This document shows, piece after piece, positions 18,390-27,208 of a stretch of DNA of 64,000 bases (position 1 is its first letter; each line of letters begins with the position of its first letter). The stretch lies in assembly GCF_023008585.1 (NCBI RefSeq), contig NZ_CP095392.1, positions 1-64,000 of the forward strand. Direction: 5' to 3'. The translations under genes and the position numbers were made by a program. The notes under the pieces are model-generated. The model saw nothing but the letters and a program-made list of their open reading frames with translations. It was not told where the DNA came from and ran no database searches. Source of the DNA: Natribaculum breve. GTDB lineage: Archaea > Halobacteriota > Halobacteria > Halobacteriales > Natrialbaceae.

Positions 18390-19691
18390 ATGATTGCGGA
18401 TGACCAGCGACAGCAGCAACTACTGGAGGATATCGTCGTCGTAGATCTAACGACCTTCGTCACCGGCGGGTTCGCAACAATGATGTTAGCCAACCAAGGT
18501 ACAGAGGTCATCAAAGTAGAGCGCCCCGAAGTCGGTGACGACAGCCGGTATTCTGGACCACCGTTTGTTGATGTCGACGATTATGCGGGTCCCGGAAAAC
18601 CGGCCGCAGACCAGGGGGAGTCTCCATACTTTTGGACCGTCAATTACGGGAAACAGAGTATAGAGTTGAACCTGAAGATGGAGGAGGGACGAAAAACGCT
18701 GTATGACCTCGTTGCCGAGGCCGACGTCGTTGTCGAAAACTTCCGTCCCGGGACCGCAGAACGGCTCGGAGTCAATTACGAGACGCTGAAAGAGTACAAC
18801 GATGATCTCGTTTTCTGTTCGATTTCCGCGTTCGGAGAAACCGGTCCTTGGAGCGACCGGCCGGGATACGACCTGCTTGTTCAAGGAATGAGCGGGATGA
18901 TGAGTGTGACGGGCTATCCTGATCAACCGCCGGCCAAGGTCGGCTTGCCTCAGACTGATCTGATTACGGCTATGTGGGCAGCATTCGGGATCGTCACCTC
19001 CTTGTACAACCGCGAACGGACCGGTGAGGGCGAGCGCGTTGAACTCGGGATGCTTGATGCCGCTCTTCCGTGGCTCACGAAACAGGCGGGCAAAAGCTTC
19101 GTCGGCGAGGTGTCCGAGCGGATGGGGACGAAAGATCCCGTTCTTGCTCCGTATCAAATGTATCCAACGGCTGACGGTCACATCAATGTTGCCTGCGGAA
19201 ATCAGAAACTCTGGGAAGAGTTCTGCAAGGCGATTGATCGAGAGGACCTCTTGTCCGACGAACGGTTCGCCACGAACGCGGATCGTGTGAACCATATGGA
19301 GGAACTCGAAACCGAGCTCGCCGAGGTACTGCAGACTCGAACAACCGACGAGTGGGTCAGACTGCTAGCAGACGATCGTGGACTCCCTGTCGGACCGGTG
19401 TTCGATGTCAACGAGGCCTTAGACAACGAACAGGTCCGCGCCCGGGGGATTCTCGATTCGATCGAGCATTCAGCTGCGGGTGAAATCCCAGTCATCGAGC
19501 ACCCGCTGAATTACGAGAGCGCTGACTCCGGATTTGACCAAGCGCCACCATTACTCGGGGAAGACACGATGACCGTATTGAAAGCGATTGGTTACAATGA
19601 TGATCGAATCGATGAGCTCGCGGAAAAAGGGGTGATTCCGGAATCGAGATCAACTGTTCAAGCCGATGATAATACTGCCGATCGTGCCTGA
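18390..19691 (+). CDS. CaiB/BaiF-family (class III) CoA-transferase
   Basis: This CoA-transferase of about 433 residues moves CoA between a donor acyl-CoA and an acceptor acid. Typical blocks are VVDLTTFVTGGFATMMLANQ at the N-terminus, VIKVERPEVGDD, VVVENFRPGTAERLG, ISAFGETGPWSDRPGYD and the catalytic Asp near residue 189 in LPQTDLITAMWAAFG. ATG 18390 is preferred; a GTG at 18381 adds three residues. It follows an IS graveyard and precedes a 680-nt gap, so it appears monocistronic. The acid substrate cannot be read from the sequence. Confidence 0.9.
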   Translation: MIADDQRQQQLLEDIVVVDLTTFVTGGFATMMLANQGTEVIKVERPEVGDDSRYSGPPFVDVDDYAGPGKPAADQGESPYFWTVNYGKQSIELNLKMEEGRKTLYDLVAEADVVVENFRPGTAERLGVNYETLKEYNDDLVFCSISAFGETGPWSDRPGYDLLVQGMSGMMSVTGYPDQPPAKVGLPQTDLITAMWAAFGIVTSLYNRERTGEGERVELGMLDAALPWLTKQAGKSFVGEVSERMGTKDPVLAPYQMYPTADGHINVACGNQKLWEEFCKAIDREDLLSDERFATNADRVNHMEELETELAEVLQTRTTDEWVRLLADDRGLPVGPVFDVNEALDNEQVRARGILDSIEHSAAGEIPVIEHPLNYESADSGFDQAPPLLGEDTMTVLKAIGYNDDRIDELAEKGVIPESRSTVQADDNTADRA

Positions 19692-20369
19692 AGTCATCAG
19701 CTCGGGGTGTGCGTCGAAGCCTACCCAACCAGAATACAGAATCTCAGGAAATCTCTGCAGTTCGGAGTAAATGACTTCGAGCCGGTGCTGACGTCGGTCG
19801 AATCAATACAGTAGGTCAGGTTGAGGAGACTACGGCTGGCTGTCTGCTCGATGAGGTGGTCAGAGACACCATCAACAATATATTCATAATTAAAACTATA
19901 GAAAAAAGTGATCGACCACATCTTCTTAATGGTGGTCGATCGAAGCCACATTTCAGTCTCTGCAATTCCCGTGCAACCGGCCGGATGTCATAAATATAAT
20001 TTTATTTGTGTATATGGCCCGCAATTATTTTGGGTAGACCGTGATCTCGTGTTCGCTTTGTCTCCGCCAGGGATTACGTCGAATTCCGATTCCCAGAGCA
20101 AGGTCCAGCACTCGCGTTCAGTCACACGAAGTTACGATTCTGCTAACCCTCGGAGAAGAAAACGTCTATCAACGCCCTTATCTCGGCTATCAGTGTGAAT
20201 TCGTCCAATGTGCAGGCATGAATTCGAGCGAGATTCCTGTCTTTACCTGCTTTCCAGACTGATATAGGAGCACCAACGGAAGAAACTCACTATATTTTCT
20301 CTAGAGCAGCAGAAACAAGAAAGTATCCTGCCGAAAGATATATTACCTCCCCTCAAAATTATACGATGG
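19692..20369. other. Intergenic with a perfect 10-bp inverted repeat
   Basis: GATCGACCAC at 19910-19919 and GTGGTCGATC at 19932-19941 form a perfect hairpin with a 12-nt loop. A minus-strand fragment around 19735-19900 (LLNLTYCIDSTDVSTG) may be a transposase scrap. The last 60 bases are AT-rich, with AGATATATTA about 35 nt before the next start, and probably hold its promoter. Confidence 0.4.
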
Positions 20370-21680
20370 ATGCATTTACAGGCAAGCCTAGATGAGCATG
20401 CGGAGGATCCCCTCCCAGTTGCCCTAATCGGTACTGGAGTCTTCGGCATGCACGTGGTGTACCAGTTGGAAGAAATGCCCGGACTCACTCCTGTAGTCTT
20501 GGCAGATATCGAGTCTTCGAAAGCAGAAACAACCTATCGACGAGCCGGGGTCGATTCTGACGCGGTCGTGAAAACAAACGATCCCGACGATGTCGCAGCC
20601 GCTATCGAGGCCGGTGAACGCGTTGTTACTACGGACGGTGTCGTCGCGGCAGAGGCGCCGGTAGAAGTCGTAGTTGAGGTAACTGGGGTTCCCGGACCTG
20701 CAGCCCGACATGCATGGGCTGCGATCGCTGCCGGAAACGACGTTGTTAACGTGTCGGTGGAGGCAGACGCAACCGTCGGTCCACTCCTTGCACAGTTCGC
20801 GTCAGAGAAAGGAGTGACATACTCGATGGCTTACGGAGACGAGCCGGCGTCGGTAGTCAGCCTCGTCGACTGGGCTCGTTCAGCAGGGTTGGAAGTCGTC
20901 GTCGCGGGCCAGGGTACCGAACTCACGTTCAAGCCCCACGGAACCCCGGACGACGCGCTTGAACGATACGGGCTTACCGAGTCGTTCATCGAAGATAACG
21001 ACCCGGACCCGCGTATGTACAACACCTTCCAAGACGGTACGAAAATTGCCGTCGAACTCTGCGCAGCGGCAAACGCGATTGGGTTTGAACCAGATACCGG
21101 AGGCCCACACATTCCCAAGACAGACCGGGAAGGTGTACTCAAAACGCTTCGGCCGAAAGAGGACGGTGGAGTGCTCGAAGAAAAAGGTGTCATCGACGGA
21201 GTCACTCCGACAGACGACTTCAGGAACCCGAGCGGGTTCGTTATCACCGAAGCGAAAAACGACGAAATGAAGCGGTACTTCGAACAGCGCTTCAATATCC
21301 ACACGGAAAACGACGGTAAATACCAGTTCTTCGACCGTCCGTATCACCTGCCACCTGAAACAACCGTCAGCGTCGCTAGCGTTGCCTTCAATGACGCACC
21401 CACCGGGACTGTCCGAACTCAGACCTCGGAAGTGGTCGGGAGAGCCAAGCGCGACCTGAAGCCCGGCGAAGTTATCGAAGGACCTGGAGGGGAAATCTAC
21501 GGCACTCTCGAATCCGCTGAGAAAGCGGCTGAAGACGGTGCTGTTCCGCTCGAACTGCTTGCCGGAGCAGAGGTCACTCGCCCCATTGGAACCGACGAAC
21601 GAATCACGGAAGCAGACGTGGACGTCAAGACAAATACGTTCCTGTACCACCTGCGTCAAGTCCAGGACGAAGTTGTCTGA
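20370..21680 (+). CDS. Homoserine-dehydrogenase-like oxidoreductase with C-terminal SAF domain
   Basis: The 436-residue protein begins with a Rossmann NAD(P)-binding fold (VALIGTGVFGMHVVYQLEEM, residues about 17-36). A dehydrogenase core follows (EVTGVPGPAARHAWAAIAAG; VNVSVEADATVG). It ends in a SAF-type domain of about 80 residues (RDLKPGEVIEGPGGE to LLAGAEVTRPIGTDERI). This architecture matches the group described as predicted homoserine dehydrogenase with SAF domain (COG4091), whose substrates are mostly sugar-acid or four-carbon compounds. The reaction here is unknown. The neighbouring CoA-transferase and ABC importer suggest catabolism. Confidence 0.8.
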   Translation: MHLQASLDEHAEDPLPVALIGTGVFGMHVVYQLEEMPGLTPVVLADIESSKAETTYRRAGVDSDAVVKTNDPDDVAAAIEAGERVVTTDGVVAAEAPVEVVVEVTGVPGPAARHAWAAIAAGNDVVNVSVEADATVGPLLAQFASEKGVTYSMAYGDEPASVVSLVDWARSAGLEVVVAGQGTELTFKPHGTPDDALERYGLTESFIEDNDPDPRMYNTFQDGTKIAVELCAAANAIGFEPDTGGPHIPKTDREGVLKTLRPKEDGGVLEEKGVIDGVTPTDDFRNPSGFVITEAKNDEMKRYFEQRFNIHTENDGKYQFFDRPYHLPPETTVSVASVAFNDAPTGTVRTQTSEVVGRAKRDLKPGEVIEGPGGEIYGTLESAEKAAEDGAVPLELLAGAEVTRPIGTDERITEADVDVKTNTFLYHLRQVQDEVV

Positions 21681-21880
21681 AATCAACACGAGCCCGTATT
21701 GCTCGACTTCCGAATCCCTGGTCGAGGAGATAACTCAGATCAGTAGGGTTCTCCCATCGAACTTTTTTTTTCGGATCCATAATAGTAACCCTCTCAGGAC
21801 ATAGATTGTTGGCCGAGGAGAATGTAGAATCTGAAAGTCACGAAACTCGTTGATACAGATCCTCAGGCAGTTCTTGACAT

Positions 21881-22620
21881 GGCACTGTCTAGTTGAGGTC
21901 GTTTGAGAAGAGAGTAGATCGTAGCGGGAGGTGTCATGCAACTTGCAGACCTGCTCAAAAACACGTTAGACGTGGATTGTGCTGAGGTTTGGGAGAACGA
22001 GCGCACCCGACACCCGTGCGGGTGCTCGGGGTGCGCCTCCATTCGATGGGATTGTCGCTTCGAGAAGTCGAAACTATCCTGAAATCTTGGCGTGGATCGG
22101 TATCATCAGGCGATTTGGAACTGGACGCATACACTTTCAGGATCACAGCAAGACCCGCCGACGGCAGAGCTGTCGCGGGTCGCTGTTGACGAGACACAGA
22201 TCGAAGTTGACGGTGAAGAGAAGGAGTGGTACGGCGCGATCGACATGGAGTCAAAGCTTCTCTTAGAGGTCGACGTGGACAGCCGCCGCGGGCGTGACCC
22301 CGCGGCGGCGTTCCCCCGCCGGGTCACTGAGAAACACGACGTCTCTGAGACCGAGTTTTTGGTTGACGGCAGTGGGTATCTCACTGTCTCTCTTCGCCAC
22401 GAGTTGAGCGGCCACCTCAACTATAGCGAGCGGAACCACATCGAGAAGTGGTACAAACTGTCTCAATACGGATCGACCGCTTCCATGCCTTCTGGCGGGG
22501 CAGTTCAGCCAGTGCTCGTCACTGGCCGAGACGTTTCAGATACCACTATAACCGTGATCAGCTGAATCAGGCGTTAGATGGACGGACGCCTGCCGAGGAG
22601 GTGTCGAACTAGACAGTGCT
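21881..22620 (+). mobile_element. IS6-family element, copy B, degenerate
   Basis: Ends GGCACTGTCTAGTT (21881) and AACTAGACAGTGCT (to 22620) mark a third IS6 relative, on the opposite strand to the others. The transposase begins at 21936 with MQLADLLKNTLDVD. It then loses one base near 22010 (NERT to the following PVRVLGVRLHS) and another near 22088, and shifts frame again near 22460 before DRFHAFWRG. The block DPPTAELSRVAVDETQIEVD is continuous here, unlike copies A and C. No target duplication remains, so it is an old, dead copy. Confidence 0.85.
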
Positions 22621-22659
22621 GTAGCTTCAGATTCACTAGAAAGCTGAATACTATACCAG

Positions 22660-22696
22660 GTCCAAAAGTTTTATATCCCAACAGACGAACCTGAGA
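22660..22696 (+). promoter_or_regulatory. Probable promoter of the binding-protein gene
   Basis: AAAAGTTTTATATC lies about 23-36 nt before the ATG. This is where the BRE/TATA box of a leaderless haloarchaeal mRNA is expected. It sits only 40 nt from the end of an IS6 relic. Confidence 0.5.
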
Positions 22697-24304
22697 ATGG
22701 TTCGCATGAAAGAAAGCAAGATTCGTCGCCGCTCGGTTCTCAAAACCGGTGTTGGAATGGGGATGCTCGGACTTGCAGGCTGTGTAGGTGGCGAAAACGA
22801 AAATTCTAGCCGAGAAGCCATCAATGGAGGGCATATGGAGGTGGCTATAGCTCAAGGGCTCGCCTCGATGTCTCCGTACAAAGGCATCCAAATAGACTAC
22901 CTGCTAAAAGAAACACTCTACGATCGTCTGACTAGGACGGATTTCGATTTTAATATCAAACCAAACTTAGCGGAAGACTGGGAGTCAAACGACGACTCTT
23001 CGGTGTGGACGTTCTATCTCCAGGAGGACGCTACTTTCGCTAACATGGACGGAAGGAAAGTCCGTGCTGAAGACGTGAAAGCAACCGTCGAGTACATGCA
23101 AACTGATGAGTGTCCTTCATGTTCTCGTGACTTGGGCCCTGTTGACAGCGTCGAAGTTGTCGGTGAGAAAACGGTCAAATTTCACTTGACCCGACCCGAC
23201 GTTGAGTACCCACGACGGTGTGCTGAAACGGGCAGTACGTTTTGTATCGCACCCAAACCGATCCTTGAGGACAACCCCAGTGAATTAGAAGAGACAGATT
23301 ACGGCAGTGGCCCCTTCGTTCTAACTAAGTGGCAAAAAGACAACAAGATGGTGTTTGAGGCAAACGATGACTACCATCTAACGGACGAAGATGGCAATCA
23401 ACTTCCCTACTTGGATAAAATGACGGGCCTTATCCAGACCGATGAAACGGCCCGAAATAACATGCTCATTGACGGTTCTGTGGATTGTGTTAACCGTCTG
23501 CCCCAGTCCAGTTACAGTCAAGTAAAGAATAGAGCGAATATCGCCAAGAAGCAAAGTGGGGATCAGTACCCAATCATTCTGAATCAAACAATCGACGAAT
23601 TTCAGAGCTTAGAATTGAGGCAGGCAATGAAGTACGCCTTGGACCGTGAAGAGATGTTATCGGTCTTCGGCGGGAATGCATCATTGAGCCATCATAGTGA
23701 ATACACACCAGTCCACAAGTACTACGCTGATGACATTGATGCTGGGGATACGTTTGGGACAACTGCCAAGCCCGAGGAGGCAGAACAAAAATTAGAGGAA
23801 GCTGGCTACGGTGGCGGGTTGGAACTCCCGACTCTCTACTATGGGGATGGGTTTGCCGAAAGAGCCGATCTCGTACAACTCTTCCAGCAGCAGATGAAAA
23901 ACGTGGGGATCGAATTCGAGATCCAGGTTCTAGAGGAGTCCACTTGGCTCTCGGACTACTGGGCTGAGGACGGATACTGGTACATGACTGACTGGTCCAC
24001 GCGCGTTAACGGTGATACTCTTTCCCGAATTACTGTCAGCTCAGAAGGTGCATGGAATGAGCCGAGATGGCAGAATGATCAGTATGAAAAGGCTCTAGAG
24101 AACGCCCTTTCTGCAACATCCGAGGAAGAACGGAGAGAACACCTAGAGGAATGTCAGCGTATCATGCACATAGAAGGTCCTTGGTTGACTACTGTTATTC
24201 CCGATGTCATAGGTGCATACAATAATTCGGTAGCGGAATACAACATCTATCCAACCCTCAACAAAGACCACCTCCAACACTGCCGATTAGCAGCAAACCA
24301 GTGA
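22697..24304 (+). CDS. Dipeptide-type ABC transporter substrate-binding lipoprotein
   Basis: This 535-residue family-5 extracellular solute-binding protein carries a twin-arginine signal with lipobox: RRRSVLKTG at residues 10-18 and LGLAGC with Cys29 as lipid anchor. The mature part shows family blocks such as PNLAEDWESNDDSSVWTFYL, VDSVEVVGEKTVKFHL and ALDREEMLSVFGG. It should capture oligopeptides or similar small molecules outside the cell for the permeases and ATPase at 29.4-33.3 kb. It is separated from them by an IclR gene, an IS630-like element and an AOR gene. ATG 22706 is a possible alternative start. Confidence 0.88.
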   Translation: MVRMKESKIRRRSVLKTGVGMGMLGLAGCVGGENENSSREAINGGHMEVAIAQGLASMSPYKGIQIDYLLKETLYDRLTRTDFDFNIKPNLAEDWESNDDSSVWTFYLQEDATFANMDGRKVRAEDVKATVEYMQTDECPSCSRDLGPVDSVEVVGEKTVKFHLTRPDVEYPRRCAETGSTFCIAPKPILEDNPSELEETDYGSGPFVLTKWQKDNKMVFEANDDYHLTDEDGNQLPYLDKMTGLIQTDETARNNMLIDGSVDCVNRLPQSSYSQVKNRANIAKKQSGDQYPIILNQTIDEFQSLELRQAMKYALDREEMLSVFGGNASLSHHSEYTPVHKYYADDIDAGDTFGTTAKPEEAEQKLEEAGYGGGLELPTLYYGDGFAERADLVQLFQQQMKNVGIEFEIQVLEESTWLSDYWAEDGYWYMTDWSTRVNGDTLSRITVSSEGAWNEPRWQNDQYEKALENALSATSEEERREHLEECQRIMHIEGPWLTTVIPDVIGAYNNSVAEYNIYPTLNKDHLQHCRLAANQ

Positions 24305-24431
24305 CTTAATTCCAATTATTATATCATAAAATGTAATAGAGTACAAACATAGTTAGGATCAACTGGTTTAAAATATATCGATTGGGACATTATTAATTAT
24401 TTAGAAGGTGAGTTCAGCCCTTCTATATTTA

Positions 24432-25241
24432 TTATTGCTCTCTGATATTTTTCACCCCTCTTCCACCACGATACTTGATGGTTATAATATTCGAGGCATT
24501 TCGTAATTGATCTGGGATTTTTTCGCGATAACGTGCATCTTGCATTCGACTAACTGGCCCAGAAATTTCAATCGCACCAATATATTCATCGAACCCTTCT
24601 ACGGGAGCTGCAGCTGCCCGTAGGCCGACTGCTGATTCCTCATCATCAAATGCAACTCCCTCCTTTCGAATTGTTTCTATTTCGTCAAACAATTCGGAAC
24701 GGTCAGTAATCGTATTTTCCGTGGTTGCAGGAAGACCCTGTTGATCAATGATATATTCAATCGTTTCATCATCTTTCTGACTTAGGATCGCTTTACCTGC
24801 CGCGGTCGTATGAAGTGGCCATTGGGTTCCAAGCGGGTAGGCACTAGATTCAATACCTTTGTCCCCTGATGTTTTATAGATGTAGACTGCCTTATTCTGT
24901 TCCTCGGTGGTAAGCCAAACGAACTCGTCCGTGTCTGCTGCCAGCTCATCCGCTACTTCTACACCAGACTGATATATGTCAGCATAGTCTCTTCTAACCT
25001 TCTGACCGATCTCGAAGAATCTTAGTCCCGGTCGATATTTGTGGTCGTTCTCAACAACGAACCCGCGTCTCTCAAGCGTTTTCAAGTGAGAGTGAACGCT
25101 ACTCACAGACCGGTCAAGAATCTCTGCTAAGTCCGTCGCCGTTTGTTCCCCTTCCTGTTCCAACGTTGAAAGCAACTCAAGCGTAGAATTTACTGCTTTT
25201 ACTTCCGGGCTTCCTGACCCTTGTGACCGTTTTTCGTTCAT
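24432..25241 (-). CDS. IclR-family transcriptional regulator
   Basis: This 269-residue IclR protein has a winged helix at roughly residues 10-75 (SPEVKAVNSTLELLSTLEQE; RSVSSVHSHLKTLERRGFV) and an effector domain with LHTTAAGKAILS near residue 140. It converges with the binding-protein gene. By context it probably controls that importer and the AOR gene. The gene is noticeably AT-richer than most of the window, which may reflect separate acquisition together with the binding-protein gene. Confidence 0.88.
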   Translation of the reverse strand: MNEKRSQGSGSPEVKAVNSTLELLSTLEQEGEQTATDLAEILDRSVSSVHSHLKTLERRGFVVENDHKYRPGLRFFEIGQKVRRDYADIYQSGVEVADELAADTDEFVWLTTEEQNKAVYIYKTSGDKGIESSAYPLGTQWPLHTTAAGKAILSQKDDETIEYIIDQQGLPATTENTITDRSELFDEIETIRKEGVAFDDEESAVGLRAAAAPVEGFDEYIGAIEISGPVSRMQDARYREKIPDQLRNASNIITIKYRGGRGVKNIREQ

Positions 25242-25559
25242 AGAAGATCGTTCACATAGCAGGATATTAACTTGCTTGGTTAATTCCTTATTCCTTTGTA
25301 TAGAAGATATTATAATTCATCGTGCCCGATCGAGTAGGAACGTAGTAGATACTGAGAAAACCGCAAGACTGAATGACGCTGGTGCTTCAATAAAGACTGT
25401 GAGGCCACCATCTGAACCTGATACAAAGAGCTCTCTTTCGCATGATGCAACGATACTCTCTTCCGCGAACAGCGAAAATCTAGTTGCTTCAATGAACCCC
25501 TCCCGAATAGTGACTACCACAGCAGGCAAGGGTGGCGCAGCTGCGCTATCCGACGAAGT
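25242..25559. other. Intergenic with an unassigned open stretch
   Basis: The plus strand is open at 25276-25560 with a protein-like acidic composition (RLNDAGASIKTVRPPSEPDT; SLSHDATILSSANSENLVAS). It has no recognised domain and runs into the IS remnant. It may be the end of a lost gene. Confidence 0.3.
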
Positions 25560-25867
25560 ATGATTCCACTCAAGACGTTCGTCTCGGAGCGTCGGGCCGC
25601 GAATCTGCTGGCACAGATTCGCTGGCGTGACAGTGTCTATTGCCTGCACTGCCGTGCCGGATCGATATTCGGTACGGCAGCTACCGAGTGTTCCAACGGT
25701 ATCCGTGTAAGAATTGCAGACGGAAGTTCCACGACAAGAAAGGCACAGTCTTCGAACACTCGGAAGTTGCGCTCAGGAAGTGGTTTCTCACCGTCTAGGC
25801 GTATATCCGGTTCAACACGAGCATCCATCAACTGGACAAGAGATCGATGTGGCGTTCAAGACGGTGA
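25560..25867 (+). pseudogene. IS1595-type transposase N-terminal remnant
   Basis: MIPLKTFVSERRAANLLAQI then RWRDSVYCLHCRAGS is the zinc-finger start of an IS1595 transposase. After about 25670 the homology continues in other frames. The remnant is cut off by the IS630-like element at about 25868. Confidence 0.65.
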
Positions 25868-26937
25868 TACTCACGGACATAAGTACGTAAAGACATCTGG
25901 CACGTTGATCTCGTCCAGTGCACAGAGAGCAGCATCACGAAGTTCGTCAAGCGTTTCGAATAGGCGGTTGCCGAGTGATTGATCGAGTTGTCGCCAGCAC
26001 TCTTCCGCGGGGTTCAGCTCTGGTGAACCCCGCGGAAGGTAACACAGTTCGATCGGAGTACCTTCAACGAACTCTTGGACTCTGTTCGCCGTGAAATACG
26101 AGGCGTTGTCGAGGACAACGCAGATTTTCTCGCCGAACTCGGTCTGGAGAGCGTCCAGAAAACGAATCGTCGTGTCGCTGTTGAAGTTCTCTTCGCAGGG
26201 GAGAAAGAACGTCTCATCAGTATCGCTGACTGCACCGAGAAGTTTGATGCTGTCCCACGCGCCCGTCACCGGGAGTGACGGGCGCTCACCCTTGGGAAAC
26301 CATGCGTGAATCAGTGTCGAGAGAACCTGTCGCGTCTGATCAATGGTTAAGATCGTGTATTCGTCGTCCAGGTTGTCGCGCTTTTTTTGAACCCGTCTTG
26401 CCATGCTTCCTGTGCTCTCTCATCGGATTTGTGAAACTCCGGCCGGGCTGTCTTCCAAGACAGCCCGGCCTCGGTCATCAATCGTCGAACGTGACGCTCA
26501 CTGTACTCAACGTCGAATTCCTCGGCGAGATAGTGACGAGCTAGTGGAACGGACCACGCAGGCGCGTCAAGTCCAACTTCCTCTGGAGACTTGTGAAGCG
26601 CTTCAACGAACTGTTCATGCTCTTTGTCGGAGAGTTTTGAGGGCCTTCCTGAACGGTGCTCGTCGTAGACGACCTCCTCGAACGGCTCGTCGGCGAGCCG
26701 TTCGAGTCGATCAAGCCACCGCGAGAGCCAGCCAGCAGTGTATCCATAGCGTTCAGCGACCTCTTGTAGCGTTGCACCGTCTTCTTCAAGGTAATTGATC
26801 GCCGCCATGAGCCGTTGTGATGGCTTTTTTCCCTCGACCTCCGCCAAGACCTGGCGGAGGTCTTCGGTAGAGACGTTGTCGAGAGAGGTCATATCGGAGT
26901 AACGTGCTTTTCTTTGAAATATTTTTGGCTGACAGTA
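25868..26937 (-). mobile_element. IS630-family element of about 1.07 kb
   Basis: The likely ends are imperfect inverted repeats starting CTCACGGACATAAG (after a TA at 25868-25869) and, on the other strand, CTGTCAGCCAAAAA (before a TA at 26936-26937). IS630 elements insert at TA. The element truncates an IS1595 remnant. A 12-bp hairpin GGCGCGTCCAGC/GCTGGACGCGCC lies just outside (26943-26979). Confidence 0.6.
25871..26892 (-). CDS. IS630-family transposase in two frames joined at an A7 slip site
   Basis: The first frame starts at 26892 (MTSLDNVSTEDLRQVLAEVE). It encodes the helix-turn-helix region (LQEVAERYGYTAGWLSRWL) and runs through HYLAEEFDVEYSERHVRRLM to TTC AAA AAA AGC, ending soon after. 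The second frame, one base back, carries the DDE domain: ILTIDQTRQV, VVLDNASYFTANRV and LPRGSPELNPAEECWRQLDQ. The T7 run on the plus strand is at 26382-26388. A -1 slip there would give one protein of about 340 residues, an arrangement known in several transposase families. No other defect is visible, so this copy could be active. Confidence 0.8.
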
Positions 26938-26979
26938 TGATCGGCGCGTCCAGCGCTCACAGGAGGAGCTGGACGCGCC

Positions 26980-27208
26980 TCGGATCACACTTGAAGGGCC
27001 GGTCGAAATGGATGAACTGTAGGTGAACACAGGGAAAAGAACTGCGAGAGCCACATTGGGGAGCGTCCAAAAGACAAACTCATTCGTTGCGTGAGAGCGT
27101 TCCAACTCCGACAGCGTGTCCGACGCAAACCTGGCGATGAAGCACTCAAAACAATCCCCGAAGCTGCGCTATGCCGCCACCATCAACCCTTACCCAAGAA
27201 CGTACTGG
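26980..27208. other. Intergenic with a short transposase-like scrap
   Basis: On the plus strand 27085-27170 reads RCVRAFQLRQRVRRKPGDEA. Almost the same words (YLRAFQLRRELYRKP) occur at 33619-33672. Both are probably scraps of one IS family. Nothing else is recognisable. Confidence 0.4.
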
